Below are positions 28,456-37,286 of a DNA stretch of 64,000 bases, piece after piece. The position numbers were made by a program, and so were the translations under genes. Position 1 is the first letter of the stretch. Each line of letters starts with the position of its first letter. The DNA is from Pseudomonas matsuisoli (lineage in GTDB: Bacteria > Pseudomonadota > Gammaproteobacteria > Pseudomonadales > Pseudomonadaceae): positions 558,001 through 622,000 of the forward strand of contig NZ_BMPO01000002.1 of assembly GCF_014647635.1 (NCBI RefSeq), written 5' to 3'. The notes under the pieces are model-generated. The model was not told the origin of the DNA, made no database searches, and worked only from the letters and a program-made list of their open reading frames with translations.

Positions 28456-29862
28456 TTAGTCCAGCAACCCGGCAACACGTGAAGCGATTTCCGCAGCAGC
28501 GTCCGCATCCCGCACATTGGTAAACGCCATCAACAACCCCTGGCGTGCAGGCTTGCCCCGATACCAGTCGGATAGCGCCTGTAGCGCCAGGCCTGCCTCT
28601 GCTGCGCGAGCCGCAACCTCGCGGTCGTCCGGCCCCTGCGTCAAACGGGCGAGCACGTGCATACCGCCCTCCCTCAATTCGAGCGTTATCCGCCCTCCCA
28701 GTGTTGCAGCGAGCGCATCGCTGAAAAGCGTCCTTCGGTGGGCGTACAAACTGCGCATCTTTTTCAAATGGCGCGCGAAATGCCCTTCTTCCATAAACGT
28801 TGCCGTCGTGCGCTGCAACAATTGGGGGCAATGGTTGTGCAACACGTCGGCCATCCGCGCAAAGTGGGCGGCCTGCGCTTTCGGCACCACGAGATAAGCC
28901 AGACGTAGACCGGGTATCAGCACTTTGCTGAAGGTGCCGGTATAGAGCACGCGGCCCTGAACATCGAGACTCTTCAAGGCCGGTAACGGTCGTCCTACAT
29001 ACCGATACTCACTGTCGTAATCGTCCTCGATGATCCAGCTACTCCGCGCCTCCGCCCACGCGAGCAGTGCCTGCCGACGCGGCAAAGACAGGGATACGCC
29101 CAGCGGGCTTTGGTGCGATGGTGTGACCACCGCGAACCGAGCATTAGGTGCCCGCTCGATACCGGCAGCGACCTGAAGGCCCTGTTCATCGACCGGAACA
29201 GGGATGAGCTCCGCACCGGTTTGCTCGAAGAATCGCCTGGCGAAAATGTAGCCAGGGTCCTCGAACCAACCCTGGTCACCGACGTTCAGCACACTGCGGG
29301 AAATGAGTTCCAAGCAAGCCCGGTAGCCTGCGCAGATAAAGACTTGCTCGGGTGAACAGCTGATACCACGGGAAATGCCCAAGTAGCGTGCGACTGCCGT
29401 CCGCAAGGCGATTTCACCTTGCGGATCCGGATAGACCATGCCCTCGAGACCGCCCTGTTGGACGGTACGGCTCGCGAGCCGCGTCCAGGTCTTCCGAGGA
29501 AACACATCGAGCGCCGGCAGGCCCAATTGCAAGGGCAACGGGGCGCGTCCCGTGTGCATCGCCCTATAGGCGGACGGCGCAACCGACGCGGTGGCTTGCA
29601 CGCGAGCGGGCGGCGAAAGTCGCGGGCACACCACCGTCCCCGCCGGCCCTCGGGCATCCAGATAGCCTTCGCCGATGAGAAGCTGATAAGCCGCTTCTAC
29701 GGTGCCGCGCGCCAAATTCAATTCGGCAGCCAACGCCCGCACCGACGGCACGCGATCGCCAGGTTTTAGCTGGCCCGCGGAGATCGCATTCCGGTAACGC
29801 TCGTACAGTTGGCGATAGAGGGGCGTAGCGTTCGCACGATTCGGCATTTCCGGCGCGGGCAT
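28456..29862 (-). CDS. MocR/PdxR-type GntR regulator with aminotransferase domain
   Basis: The 468-residue product has an N-terminal GntR winged helix (LYRQLYERYRNAISAGQLKPGDRVPSVR in part) and a class I aminotransferase-like domain. The PLP Lys is in the pattern YTGTFSKVLIPGLRL, and IIEDDYDSEYRY is the typical substrate-loop motif. MocR proteins sense PLP or an amino compound and regulate divergent genes. It has AGGAGG before its ATG and is divergent from the GNAT/azoreductase pair. Confidence 0.92.
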   Translation of the reverse strand: MPAPEMPNRANATPLYRQLYERYRNAISAGQLKPGDRVPSVRALAAELNLARGTVEAAYQLLIGEGYLDARGPAGTVVCPRLSPPARVQATASVAPSAYRAMHTGRAPLPLQLGLPALDVFPRKTWTRLASRTVQQGGLEGMVYPDPQGEIALRTAVARYLGISRGISCSPEQVFICAGYRACLELISRSVLNVGDQGWFEDPGYIFARRFFEQTGAELIPVPVDEQGLQVAAGIERAPNARFAVVTPSHQSPLGVSLSLPRRQALLAWAEARSSWIIEDDYDSEYRYVGRPLPALKSLDVQGRVLYTGTFSKVLIPGLRLAYLVVPKAQAAHFARMADVLHNHCPQLLQRTTATFMEEGHFARHLKKMRSLYAHRRTLFSDALAATLGGRITLELREGGMHVLARLTQGPDDREVAARAAEAGLALQALSDWYRGKPARQGLLMAFTNVRDADAAAEIASRVAGLLD

Positions 29863-29938
29863 CCTGACCTCCTGGCGTTGGCCGTCGGATAGTAACGCAT
29901 GCCGCGGACACCGAGTGCGGCTGAACCCTCGCCATCAG

Positions 29939-29973
29939 GCATGCATTCGACGCGGTGGATGACCCATGCATCC
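29939..29973. repeat. Pair of CATGCAT-containing direct repeats upstream of mocR
   Basis: The motif CATGCATTC (starting 29940) recurs as CATGCATCC 25 bp later. Both copies lie in the space between the divergent mocR-type and GNAT genes. MocR regulators often bind two direct repeats, so these are candidate sites. The match is short and could be chance. Confidence 0.35.
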
Positions 29974-30047
29974 TTCGCGTTCTTGGCCCTGGGGTCAGCA
30001 CCTCGACCGACCTAAGGTGGAGGTCCCCTTCGCCGCAGGCCCCCACA

Positions 30048-30506
30048 ATGACCACGCCCCTAGATTTGCGCTACCTGACCGAAACGCCCGAGTTGCGCGA
30101 CGCATTCGTACTAATGCGAGCACTGCGCCCACATCTGGTCGACAGCACAGCCTTTACCGACCAGATGGCCCGCCAATTTCTGCAGCGCTACCAGCTATTG
30201 GGGGCATGGCTCGATACTGAGCTGATCGGCCTGATCGGCTTTCGTACGCTGGAAAATCTGCTCTACGGGCAGTTCATCTATGTGGATGATCTGGTAGTCG
30301 CCGAATCACAACGCCAAAACGGTATAGGCGCAGCGTTGTTGGACGCTGTCAGACGCGAGGCGACCAACACCGGATGCGCTCACCTGGTGCTCGACACGGG
30401 ACTGCACATGCCACTCGCGCAGCGGTTCTATTATCGCGAAGGGCTGCTTGCTAAAGGCATGCACTTCGTTCAACCCCTGCAGAAGGAAGGTACCCACCAT
30501 GCGTGA
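30048..30506 (+). CDS. GNAT-family N-acetyltransferase
   Basis: The 152-residue protein has the acetyl-CoA binding motif QRQNGIGAALLDAV and a typical end, LAQRFYYREGLLAKGMHF. The start at 30048 begins the conserved part; an earlier in-frame start at 29955 gives an unlikely N-terminal extension. It overlaps the azoreductase-like gene by 8 nt, so the two are translationally linked. It is divergent from mocR, its likely regulator. The acetyl acceptor is unknown. Confidence 0.85.
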   Translation: MTTPLDLRYLTETPELRDAFVLMRALRPHLVDSTAFTDQMARQFLQRYQLLGAWLDTELIGLIGFRTLENLLYGQFIYVDDLVVAESQRQNGIGAALLDAVRREATNTGCAHLVLDTGLHMPLAQRFYYREGLLAKGMHFVQPLQKEGTHHA

Positions 30507-31119
30507 GCTTTTACTGATCAACGCGAGTCCACGGCCGAAGACATCGATTGGTTACTGCTTGGCGAACGAAATGGTCGAGATTGTGCGCCAGCGCAAACCC
30601 GGCCTGATCGTGACGCAGCGCGACCTGAGTGAAGCCGACCTGGCACCGTTGAGCGACGAGTACGCCGACGCCCTCACCCGCCGAACGCCCGATGCAGCGC
30701 CGGTCTTCGCCGCTTCGGAGCGACTGATCCGCGAACTCGAACGCTGCGACGCCATGCTGATCGCCACACCCATGCACAACTTCACGCTACCGGCAGCACT
30801 CAAGCTTTGGATCGATCACGTCGTCCGCATCGGCAGAACCTTCGACGCGACACCAAACGGCAAGGTCGGACTGCTCGGCGACCGTCCCGTCTACGTGATC
30901 GTCAGCTCCGGTGGCGCTCATCGCGGCCCCCGCGCGCGTCAACCGGACTTTCTGACCGCGTACATGCGGCACGTCCTGAGCACGATCGGCTTGTTCGACG
31001 TACAGTTCATCTATCTGGAAGGGCTGGTCGCGGGCGAAGACGCGATCAAGGCCGCATACGAAGCGGCCCGTCAGCGTCTTACCTTAGAGCCGCTATTCGC
31101 AGGCCGGGCGCTGGCGTGA
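30499..31119 (+). CDS. azoR: FMN-dependent NADH-azoreductase/quinone reductase
   Basis: The 206-residue flavodoxin-fold protein starts MRELLLINASPRPKTS, the FMN phosphate-binding region, and has TPMHNFTLPAALKLWIDHV and SSGGAHRGP, all typical of AzoR. It reduces quinones and azo compounds with NADH. AAGGAAGG precedes the ATG. It follows the GNAT gene with an overlap and converges on the 2HCT transporter gene 39 bp away. Confidence 0.88.
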   Translation: MRELLLINASPRPKTSIGYCLANEMVEIVRQRKPGLIVTQRDLSEADLAPLSDEYADALTRRTPDAAPVFAASERLIRELERCDAMLIATPMHNFTLPAALKLWIDHVVRIGRTFDATPNGKVGLLGDRPVYVIVSSGGAHRGPRARQPDFLTAYMRHVLSTIGLFDVQFIYLEGLVAGEDAIKAAYEAARQRLTLEPLFAGRALA

Positions 31120-31158
31120 TTGCAACAAACAGCGCGCCTGCGACCATTGCGTCAGGCC

Positions 31159-32523
31159 TCAAACGGGGCCGAGTCGCGCGAGTATGAGCAGTGCAAGCAT
31201 TACCGTGATGGCGCCACCGATCCGCGTCGATATTTGCGCATAAGGCAACAGCTGCATGCGATTAGCCGCTGTCAGGATGGCGATATCCCCTGTTCCCCCC
31301 AGGCCGCTGTGGCAGCCATTCACGATGCCCGCCTCAATGGGATACAGGCCCATGCGCCGCGCCATCACGAACCCCGTCGCGACAAGCACGAGTACCGCGG
31401 TCGCGATCGTGAGCAAATTGCCGACGTGCAGCGCGGCAGTCAATTCGCTCCAATGGGTCACGGCAATCGAGTTGGCGAAAAGCAGCGGGTACGTCACACA
31501 GGTGGTGAAGAATTTGAATAGTACGCGAGCGCCCTCTTCCAGCGTCGTCGGTACCGCCTTGAGCAGCTTTAGCAACACAGCGATGAACAACATACACACT
31601 GGGCCCGGCAAGCCGAATAGCGCATGCAGAATGACGCCGGTCAGGTACAGCGCGATGGCGCACATGCCAGCAGCGATCACATAGTTCACCGTCTCAGCGC
31701 TGAATGATTGCTCCTTCTCCTTTTCCTTCGCGGGGGCAACATCGACGCTTTCCGCCAACTGCAACCGGCCGTTTCCCGTGAGGCTTGGAAATCGCTTACC
31801 AACCAGGTCCAATGCGCCGCACGCCAGGATCGCGCAAAGATTACCGAGCAGAATGACAGGTAACAGCTGGGCGAGGATCTTGCCGGAGTCGACGCCTAGG
31901 ATTTCGCCATAGCCCACGGAGAGCGGGATCGCACCTTCGCCCAACCCGCCACCCATCACCGGCACGATGACGAAGAACAGAACCTGTCGTAACTCCATGC
32001 CACACAGCATACCGACGCCGACGCCTGCCACGAGCGCTAATACCGAACCGATCAGCAGGGGAACGAATATCTTCGCGAAGCCCTTGATGATCAGATCACG
32101 GTCCATGGTGAAGATGCTTCCAACGACCACCGATGAAACGAACAAGTAGATGAAATTGCTTGATTTGGTGAATACGGTGATCGGCTCGATGATTGCGGTC
32201 GGCACCCAACCAATGCTCACCAGGTACGAAGGCAGAAATGCAGATACGATGGCGGCGCCCCCGATCTTGCCGAAGAACGGTAAGCGCTTACCGATTTCGG
32301 CGCAGGTTGCGCCACCCAGGCCGATGACGGCGACCATCATGGGAAGGTCGGTTTTCAACTTGTCCGTGACCAGCAGCCCCGCCACCATCACCAGTAAAAG
32401 AAGGTAGATGGGAAGTGGAATAAAGCTGATCTTGATATCGAAAAGACGCCAGAAAAGCGGCTGTCGAGCAAGATCGGCGGAGACGATGCCATCCGTATTG
32501 TCGATGGATTTGGCGTTTTGCAT
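31159..32523 (-). CDS. 2-hydroxycarboxylate (2HCT/CitS) family symporter
   Basis: The 454-residue membrane protein has the two re-entrant GGxG signatures of the 2HCT family: VMGGGLGEGAIPLS and GCHSGLGGTGDIAILTAANRM. About eleven helices surround them. CitS, MleP and relatives carry citrate, malate or lactate with Na+ or H+. GAGG precedes the ATG. It follows the CitE-like gene by 54 bp on the same strand and probably shares its transcript, which suggests that the lyase acts on the imported acid or its CoA ester. Confidence 0.93.
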   Translation of the reverse strand: MQNAKSIDNTDGIVSADLARQPLFWRLFDIKISFIPLPIYLLLLVMVAGLLVTDKLKTDLPMMVAVIGLGGATCAEIGKRLPFFGKIGGAAIVSAFLPSYLVSIGWVPTAIIEPITVFTKSSNFIYLFVSSVVVGSIFTMDRDLIIKGFAKIFVPLLIGSVLALVAGVGVGMLCGMELRQVLFFVIVPVMGGGLGEGAIPLSVGYGEILGVDSGKILAQLLPVILLGNLCAILACGALDLVGKRFPSLTGNGRLQLAESVDVAPAKEKEKEQSFSAETVNYVIAAGMCAIALYLTGVILHALFGLPGPVCMLFIAVLLKLLKAVPTTLEEGARVLFKFFTTCVTYPLLFANSIAVTHWSELTAALHVGNLLTIATAVLVLVATGFVMARRMGLYPIEAGIVNGCHSGLGGTGDIAILTAANRMQLLPYAQISTRIGGAITVMLALLILARLGPV

Positions 32524-32577
32524 GACGACCTCATTATTGTTGTTGACGTGTGCCTATGCGGCGAAGCACTGGGCGAA

Positions 32578-33444
32578 TCAGAGAGGATTCAACAGGCCTG
32601 CGTGGCGCGCCTGCTCGACGATCACCCGCGCGCGCCGAACGAAGGGCGCGTCGATCATCTGGCCATCCATTTGGTACGCACCCACACCCGATGCCTGTGC
32701 TGTTTCCTCAGCTTCAAGGATGGCGAGCGCACGAGTGATGTCGTCCGCAGAAGGCAGGAAGGCCGCATTGGCAAGTTCGATTTGCGACGGATGTATGCAG
32801 GACTTGCCCGCAAAACCCAGGCGCCTTGCGGCGGCGGCTTCCCCTGCGAAGCCTTCAGGATCCTTGATTTGGGCGTAGGCCGTATCATAAGCAGCGACCC
32901 CGGCTTCGCCTGCGGCAAGGCGCAACGCCAATTGCAGCTGACGCACCGTGCCGGCATCGTAACGATCGATGCCAAGTGGCTCGAGCAAATCGGCGAAGCC
33001 CAGCTGCAATCCCATAACCCTGGGATGTGCGGCTGCGATATCGAATGCCCTACGTAACCCGCACGGCGACTCGATATTCGCAAGAATGTGTAGGGGTGAC
33101 GACAGCCCTTGTTTTCCTTCCAGCCGCTCAAGGTCATTCACCAACTCGGTGATCTGCTCAGGGCTTTCGACTTTTGGAAGATTAACGATCCGCATCTGCG
33201 AACCGACTAGAGCTTGCAGATCATCCGCGTAGAAACGTGAGCTGATTTCATTGATGCGCACCACGATTTTTTTAGCCGTGGGCTTTAGGCCGAACAAGTA
33301 ATCCGCCAGTTGCGATCTGGCCTGCGCCTTCCGTTCAGGGGCGACCGCGTCTTCGAGGTCGAAGCTGACGCCGTCCGCTGCGGAGTTCATGGCTTTATCG
33401 AACAGTTCGGGACGTGATCCGGGAACAAAAAGCTTACTGCGCAT
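32578..33444 (-). CDS. CitE-like HpcH/HpaI-family acyl-CoA lyase
   Basis: The 288-residue TIM-barrel protein starts MRSKLFVPGSRPELFDKA and shows the CitE-like residues R63 (VVRIN), E125 (ANIESPCGL) and D152 (GFADLLEPLG), which bind Mg2+ and the CoA-ester substrate. Stand-alone CitE-like enzymes cleave malyl-, citramalyl- or related CoA esters to acetyl-CoA and a 2-oxoacid. There are no citD, citF or ACP genes, so a classical citrate lyase complex is excluded here. The start at 33444 follows GAGG at 8 nt; the longer frame upstream crosses the lysR control region. Confidence 0.9.
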   Translation of the reverse strand: MRSKLFVPGSRPELFDKAMNSAADGVSFDLEDAVAPERKAQARSQLADYLFGLKPTAKKIVVRINEISSRFYADDLQALVGSQMRIVNLPKVESPEQITELVNDLERLEGKQGLSSPLHILANIESPCGLRRAFDIAAAHPRVMGLQLGFADLLEPLGIDRYDAGTVRQLQLALRLAAGEAGVAAYDTAYAQIKDPEGFAGEAAAARRLGFAGKSCIHPSQIELANAAFLPSADDITRALAILEAEETAQASGVGAYQMDGQMIDAPFVRRARVIVEQARHAGLLNPL

Positions 33445-33550
33445 ACCTGGCCTCGCGGTGCAGGAACGGCACCGCGCCCATGGCGCACATACGTTCTGCG
33501 TTGTTATTGGCAACCTCCGCAGCAGGCCGCGGGGCATTGCGCTCATATTG

Positions 33551-33593
33551 CTAAAGTAAAACCACAAGCTAAAGTGAGTATTTATTACTTTAG
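33551..33593. promoter_or_regulatory. LysR operator: three CTAAAGT half-sites
   Basis: The half-site CTAAAGT occurs at 33551 and 33569 in direct orientation and as ACTTTAG at 33587-33593 inverted. The last two form CTAAAGT-N11-ACTTTAG, a perfect 7-bp dyad with the T-N11-A spacing of LysR boxes. The outer copy repeats at 18 bp. The array lies in the AT-rich space between the lyase and lysR, 20 bp before the lysR start. Confidence 0.8.
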
Positions 33594-33612
33594 AGTTAAT
33601 TAATTTTTGACT

Positions 33613-34488
33613 ATGGATACTCGTTATCTTGAAAGCTTTCTTCACGTTGCCCAGCTGGGTTCCACGGCCGCAGCGGCGCGTCTCCTGAACCTAACCCCCA
33701 CCGCGGTCGCGCAACGCATCAAGGCTCTGGAGCACGAGATCGGCGCGTCGCTACTGACCCGTACGGGGCGTAACATGCAGGCCACCCCAGCGGGCGTCGC
33801 GCTTCTAGAGCCGGCCCGCGAGTTAATCCAGCGGACGCAGGAGCTTCGTGCTATCGCCGCGCTGGACGAGATCGCGGGAGACTTGCGGATCGGATGTATC
33901 ACCACTGCGCTCGGTTACCTGGTGCCGGATACCCTGGCGTCCTTGATCAGTACCTATGAGCATCTGCGACCGCAGCTCGAGCCGGCATTTTCCACTGAGC
34001 TATACGGCAAGATCCTCGCGGGCGATATCGACATCGCCATACTTGTGAAACCGAGCTTCGAACTGCCCAAGGAACTGATCTGGCGTTCGTTGCGGGACGA
34101 ACCCTTTGTCGTGCTCGCGCCACAGGACATGCAGGATCAGGACCCGCACAGGCTTCTTGCCACCCAGCCGTTCATTCGTTATCACCGCAGATCCTGGGGC
34201 GGAATGCTGGCCGACCGCTACATGCTCGAAGAAGGAATCCAGCCTAATCAACGGTTTGAAATCGACGCGCTAGACGCAATCGCTGCAATGGTGCGTGGCC
34301 GGCTAGGGGTATCGTTGGTGCCACAGTGGAATCCGCTGCACGCGAATTTGAACGAGCTGGCGCAGATCCCTCTTCCCGCGCCGGGGCTTCAGCGCCCGAT
34401 TGGCCTTCTATGGCGACGCAATTCCGCGAAATCCCCGTTGATCCAAGTGTTCTGCAAGGCAATGTTTGAAAGAATCCAACGCGGATAG
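33613..34488 (+). CDS. LysR-family regulator of the hydroxycarboxylate module
   Basis: The 291-residue product begins MDTRYLESFLHVAQLGSTAA and has a standard LysR helix-turn-helix (ARLLNLTPTAVAQRIKALE) and effector domain. It lies between two divergent parts of the module: lyase and symporter on the left, CoA-transferase and exported hydrolase on the right. The strong CTAAAGT dyad in front of it predicts autoregulation and control of the lyase/symporter genes. Confidence 0.9.
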   Translation: MDTRYLESFLHVAQLGSTAAAARLLNLTPTAVAQRIKALEHEIGASLLTRTGRNMQATPAGVALLEPARELIQRTQELRAIAALDEIAGDLRIGCITTALGYLVPDTLASLISTYEHLRPQLEPAFSTELYGKILAGDIDIAILVKPSFELPKELIWRSLRDEPFVVLAPQDMQDQDPHRLLATQPFIRYHRRSWGGMLADRYMLEEGIQPNQRFEIDALDAIAAMVRGRLGVSLVPQWNPLHANLNELAQIPLPAPGLQRPIGLLWRRNSAKSPLIQVFCKAMFERIQRG

Positions 34489-34619
34489 TCCACTTTTTAT
34501 GGATTCTGAATGTAGCGTTACGTTATTTAAAACTCACCCTCCGACACTGAAAATCGTTGAATCCCGGTCGGTGCCAGCGGCACCCGTCCGGATAGCGACA
34601 AGAAGAATTCGGAGAACCG

Positions 34620-35831
34620 ATGAGCGACTTTTCCCATAGCCGTCTTACCCGCCATGGCAATTCAGGCCCATTGTCAGGAATCACGGTGCTCGACCTCAGC
34701 GCATATATCGCCGGCCCTTACGGTTGTGCCTTATTGGCCGACCAAGGGGCCCGGGTCATCAAGATCGAACCCCCGACCGGCGATAACCTGCGCAAATACC
34801 CTTCAACGCTCGAAGCCGAAAGCCGGGCCTTTATTGGCGTCAACCGCAGCAAGCTCGGCGTTGCGCTGGATCTCAAGCAGCAGGCAGGCCGTGAAGCGCT
34901 CTTGCAGCTGGTCAGAGAGGCCGACGTACTGGTGCATAACTTTCGTCCCAGTGTCCCAGCCCGACTGGGGATCGCCTACGAGGATCTACGGGCACTCAAT
35001 CCCAGGCTCATTTATTGCGCAGTGACCGGCTACGGAGAAACGGGGCCGCTGAAGGACAAGGCGGGTTACGACCAGGTGCTACAGACCATGTCGGGCATGT
35101 GCGTTGCCCAAGGCAAGGCCGATGGCCCACCGGAAGTGCTCTACGGCTCCGTGGTCGATTACTACGCGGCGTCGTTGGTTGCCGGCAGCGTGTCTTCTGC
35201 ATTGTACGAGCGTGAACGCACCGGAGAGGGGCAGCGGATTGGCGTGTCTTTGCTCAGAAGTGCGCTGGCCATGCAGTCAGCACGGCTCGTTTGGGCGGGG
35301 GGCGAACCACGCGACCTCGAACGCGACATGCGCTCAGGAGGCATTACGGGTATCCATCCTACGCGCGACGGTTACTTGTATCTCTCTGCCAACACACCGC
35401 ACTTCTGGCAGGCCCTATGCGAAAAAACGGGGCTTCTTCCGCTTGCCGAAGATGAGCGCTTCGACTCGGTACGCAAACGCGCGGTCCATCATCAGGAGAT
35501 CGTTCCGCAGTTGCATGAAGCGTTGCAGGCACACAGTGCGTTGGAATGGGAAGACATCTTTGGCGAATCGGTGCCCTGCGCGGCTGCCCGTCCGGTCGAG
35601 AGCATGTTCGATTTCCCGCAATGCCTGGAAGAGAACATGATCGAGGATATTTCCCACAGCACCATTGGGTGCTATCGCGGGTTCACCCGTGCAGCATCGT
35701 TCAGCCGGACGCCTGGCCCTGACCCGTTTGGCGCCCCCGCCTTTGGCGAAGACTCCTCGACCGTACTGGAAAGCTACGGCTTTTCGACCGAGCAGATACA
35801 ACGACTGCGCGATCAAGGCGCCCTCCTCTGA
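34620..35831 (+). CDS. CaiB/BaiF (class III) CoA-transferase
   Basis: The 403-residue product shows the family pattern: GITVLDLSAYIAGPYGCALL near the start, NRSKLGVALDLK, VHNFRPSVPARLG, and the catalytic Asp (D180) in GSVVDYYAASLVAG. Class III enzymes move CoA from one acid to another, often formyl-, succinyl- or acetyl-CoA to a hydroxy- or dicarboxylic acid. GGAG precedes the ATG. Beside a CitE-like lyase and a 2HCT symporter it probably makes the hydroxyacyl-CoA that the lyase cleaves. Confidence 0.93.
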   Translation: MSDFSHSRLTRHGNSGPLSGITVLDLSAYIAGPYGCALLADQGARVIKIEPPTGDNLRKYPSTLEAESRAFIGVNRSKLGVALDLKQQAGREALLQLVREADVLVHNFRPSVPARLGIAYEDLRALNPRLIYCAVTGYGETGPLKDKAGYDQVLQTMSGMCVAQGKADGPPEVLYGSVVDYYAASLVAGSVSSALYERERTGEGQRIGVSLLRSALAMQSARLVWAGGEPRDLERDMRSGGITGIHPTRDGYLYLSANTPHFWQALCEKTGLLPLAEDERFDSVRKRAVHHQEIVPQLHEALQAHSALEWEDIFGESVPCAAARPVESMFDFPQCLEENMIEDISHSTIGCYRGFTRAASFSRTPGPDPFGAPAFGEDSSTVLESYGFSTEQIQRLRDQGALL

Positions 35832-35898
35832 CCGTTACCTGCATACGCGACAACACGCCGATGTCGCACGCTTTTTTCTTTCGCCCGAGAACGACAAC

Positions 35899-36870
35899 AT
35901 GAACAAAATATTCTCACGCAGGCAGTTTCTCGCTGGCACCGCTTCCGCCTCACTGGCGCTGGGTGCAGGAACGCTACTGAACGGCTGCGGTGTTCTAGTG
36001 AAGTCCGGCGACGCCGACCGGGTTCCCAATTCCTCTGGTACCGAACGTCCCCGGATGAATGTGCCCGCAAACGCCTGTGACGCCCACATTCATATCGCGG
36101 ACCCACGGTTTGCCGCCGTAAACGCTAACGCCCCCATATCTGCCGGAATGACTGTTGACGATTACCGTAAGCTGCAAGCACGGAACGGCACCGTTCGCAC
36201 AGTAGTCATTCAACCCAAGGTCTATGGCACCAACAACGACTGCACGCTCGATGCAGTGAAGCAGCTGGGCTCGCAGGGCCGGGGGATCGCGGTACTGCAC
36301 CCAGACGTCACAGACGCGGAATTGCAGCGCCTGCACGCAGGCGGTATCCGCGGCATTCGTTTCAGTGTGTGGAACCCGGACAACGCCGTGGCGAGTATCG
36401 ATATGATCGAGCCATTGGCCGTACGCATCAGCGAATTGGGCTGGCACGTGCAATTGCACATGTCGGGCGATCAGATCGTTGATAACCAAGCCCTTATCGG
36501 CCGACTGCCCGCCCCGGTCGTGTTCGATCACATGGGCAGGTTGCCGCCTAGCCAAGGCACAGCTCACCCCGCGTTCGCGGTGATCGCGAAGCTGATCGAG
36601 CGGGACAAGGCATGGGTGAAGTTGGCTGGCGCCTACCTCAATACCGAAATAGGCCCGCCGGCCTACGCCGACAGCACGCGTGTGGCCAAGGCATGGGTCG
36701 ACGTCGCCCCGGAGCGCTTGGTATGGGGCAGCGATTGGCCTCACGTCACCGAAAAGACCGAAAAGCCAGACGATGCCCAACTACTCGATCTATTGTTGGC
36801 GTGGGCGCCGGACGAAGCGGTGCGTAAGGGAATACTGGTGGACAACCCCGCTCGCCTATATCAGTTCTAG
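35899..36870 (+). CDS. Tat-exported lipoprotein hydrolase of the LigI/amidohydrolase-2 family
   Basis: About 323 residues. The N terminus has a twin-arginine motif (SRRQFL) and a lipobox LLNGC with Cys at 30, so the protein looks like a Tat-routed lipoprotein. The rest is an amidohydrolase-2 barrel with HxH (H63, H65 in CDAHIHI), FDHMGRLP and GSDWPH. The family includes 2-pyrone-4,6-dicarboxylate lactonase and sulfomuconolactonase. It starts 67 bp after the CoA-transferase and probably shares its transcript. An external lactonase role fits the module; the substrate is inferred only. Confidence 0.82.
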   Translation: MNKIFSRRQFLAGTASASLALGAGTLLNGCGVLVKSGDADRVPNSSGTERPRMNVPANACDAHIHIADPRFAAVNANAPISAGMTVDDYRKLQARNGTVRTVVIQPKVYGTNNDCTLDAVKQLGSQGRGIAVLHPDVTDAELQRLHAGGIRGIRFSVWNPDNAVASIDMIEPLAVRISELGWHVQLHMSGDQIVDNQALIGRLPAPVVFDHMGRLPPSQGTAHPAFAVIAKLIERDKAWVKLAGAYLNTEIGPPAYADSTRVAKAWVDVAPERLVWGSDWPHVTEKTEKPDDAQLLDLLLAWAPDEAVRKGILVDNPARLYQF

Positions 36871-37013
36871 CCGCGAAGACAGGCACGCATAGCCATTGCC
36901 ATGCCTGCAATTGCCCCATGAACACGTCTGTCTTGCATTGGAAACCGGCGGCGAAACCATGTCGCCGCGACCTCCCCAATGGCGATCAAAGAAGAGCTGC
37001 TCAGTTTCAAGCA

Positions 37014-37175
37014 GCGCCTCGCAACGTTGACCATCGCACGCGGCAACCAGCGCCAATCATCGAAACTCCGACGATTCTGGGCGGGTGTCGCGTTGGTCTC
37101 GGTTGCCCCACTGGCATAACCAAATAAAGGTCTGGGTAACTGCTTACGCGCGCAGGCCTCGAAGTCTTCGAGCAA
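37014..37175 (-). pseudogene. Remnant of an FMN-dependent 2-hydroxyacid dehydrogenase
   Basis: About 54 residues read like the N terminus of the LldD/mandelate dehydrogenase family: LEDFEACARKQLPRPLFGY, then NRRSFDDWRWLPRAMVNVARR (split here). The similarity stops abruptly after VARR; the frame goes on to 36867 without family similarity, and no catalytic part is present. There is no ATG; a TGA lies 9 codons upstream of the first recognisable residues. It is a truncated gene. A functional copy may have belonged to the neighbouring hydroxyacid genes. Confidence 0.7.
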
Positions 37176-37286
37176 TAGATACGGAAGAGGCGTTTTTTCT
37201 TGTCATCTACGGGCTCGCGATGAAGCTAACAGTGCGAGGTTCCGGCAATTTCGATAGAAGCCGCCGATACGGTGCGCCCATAAACA

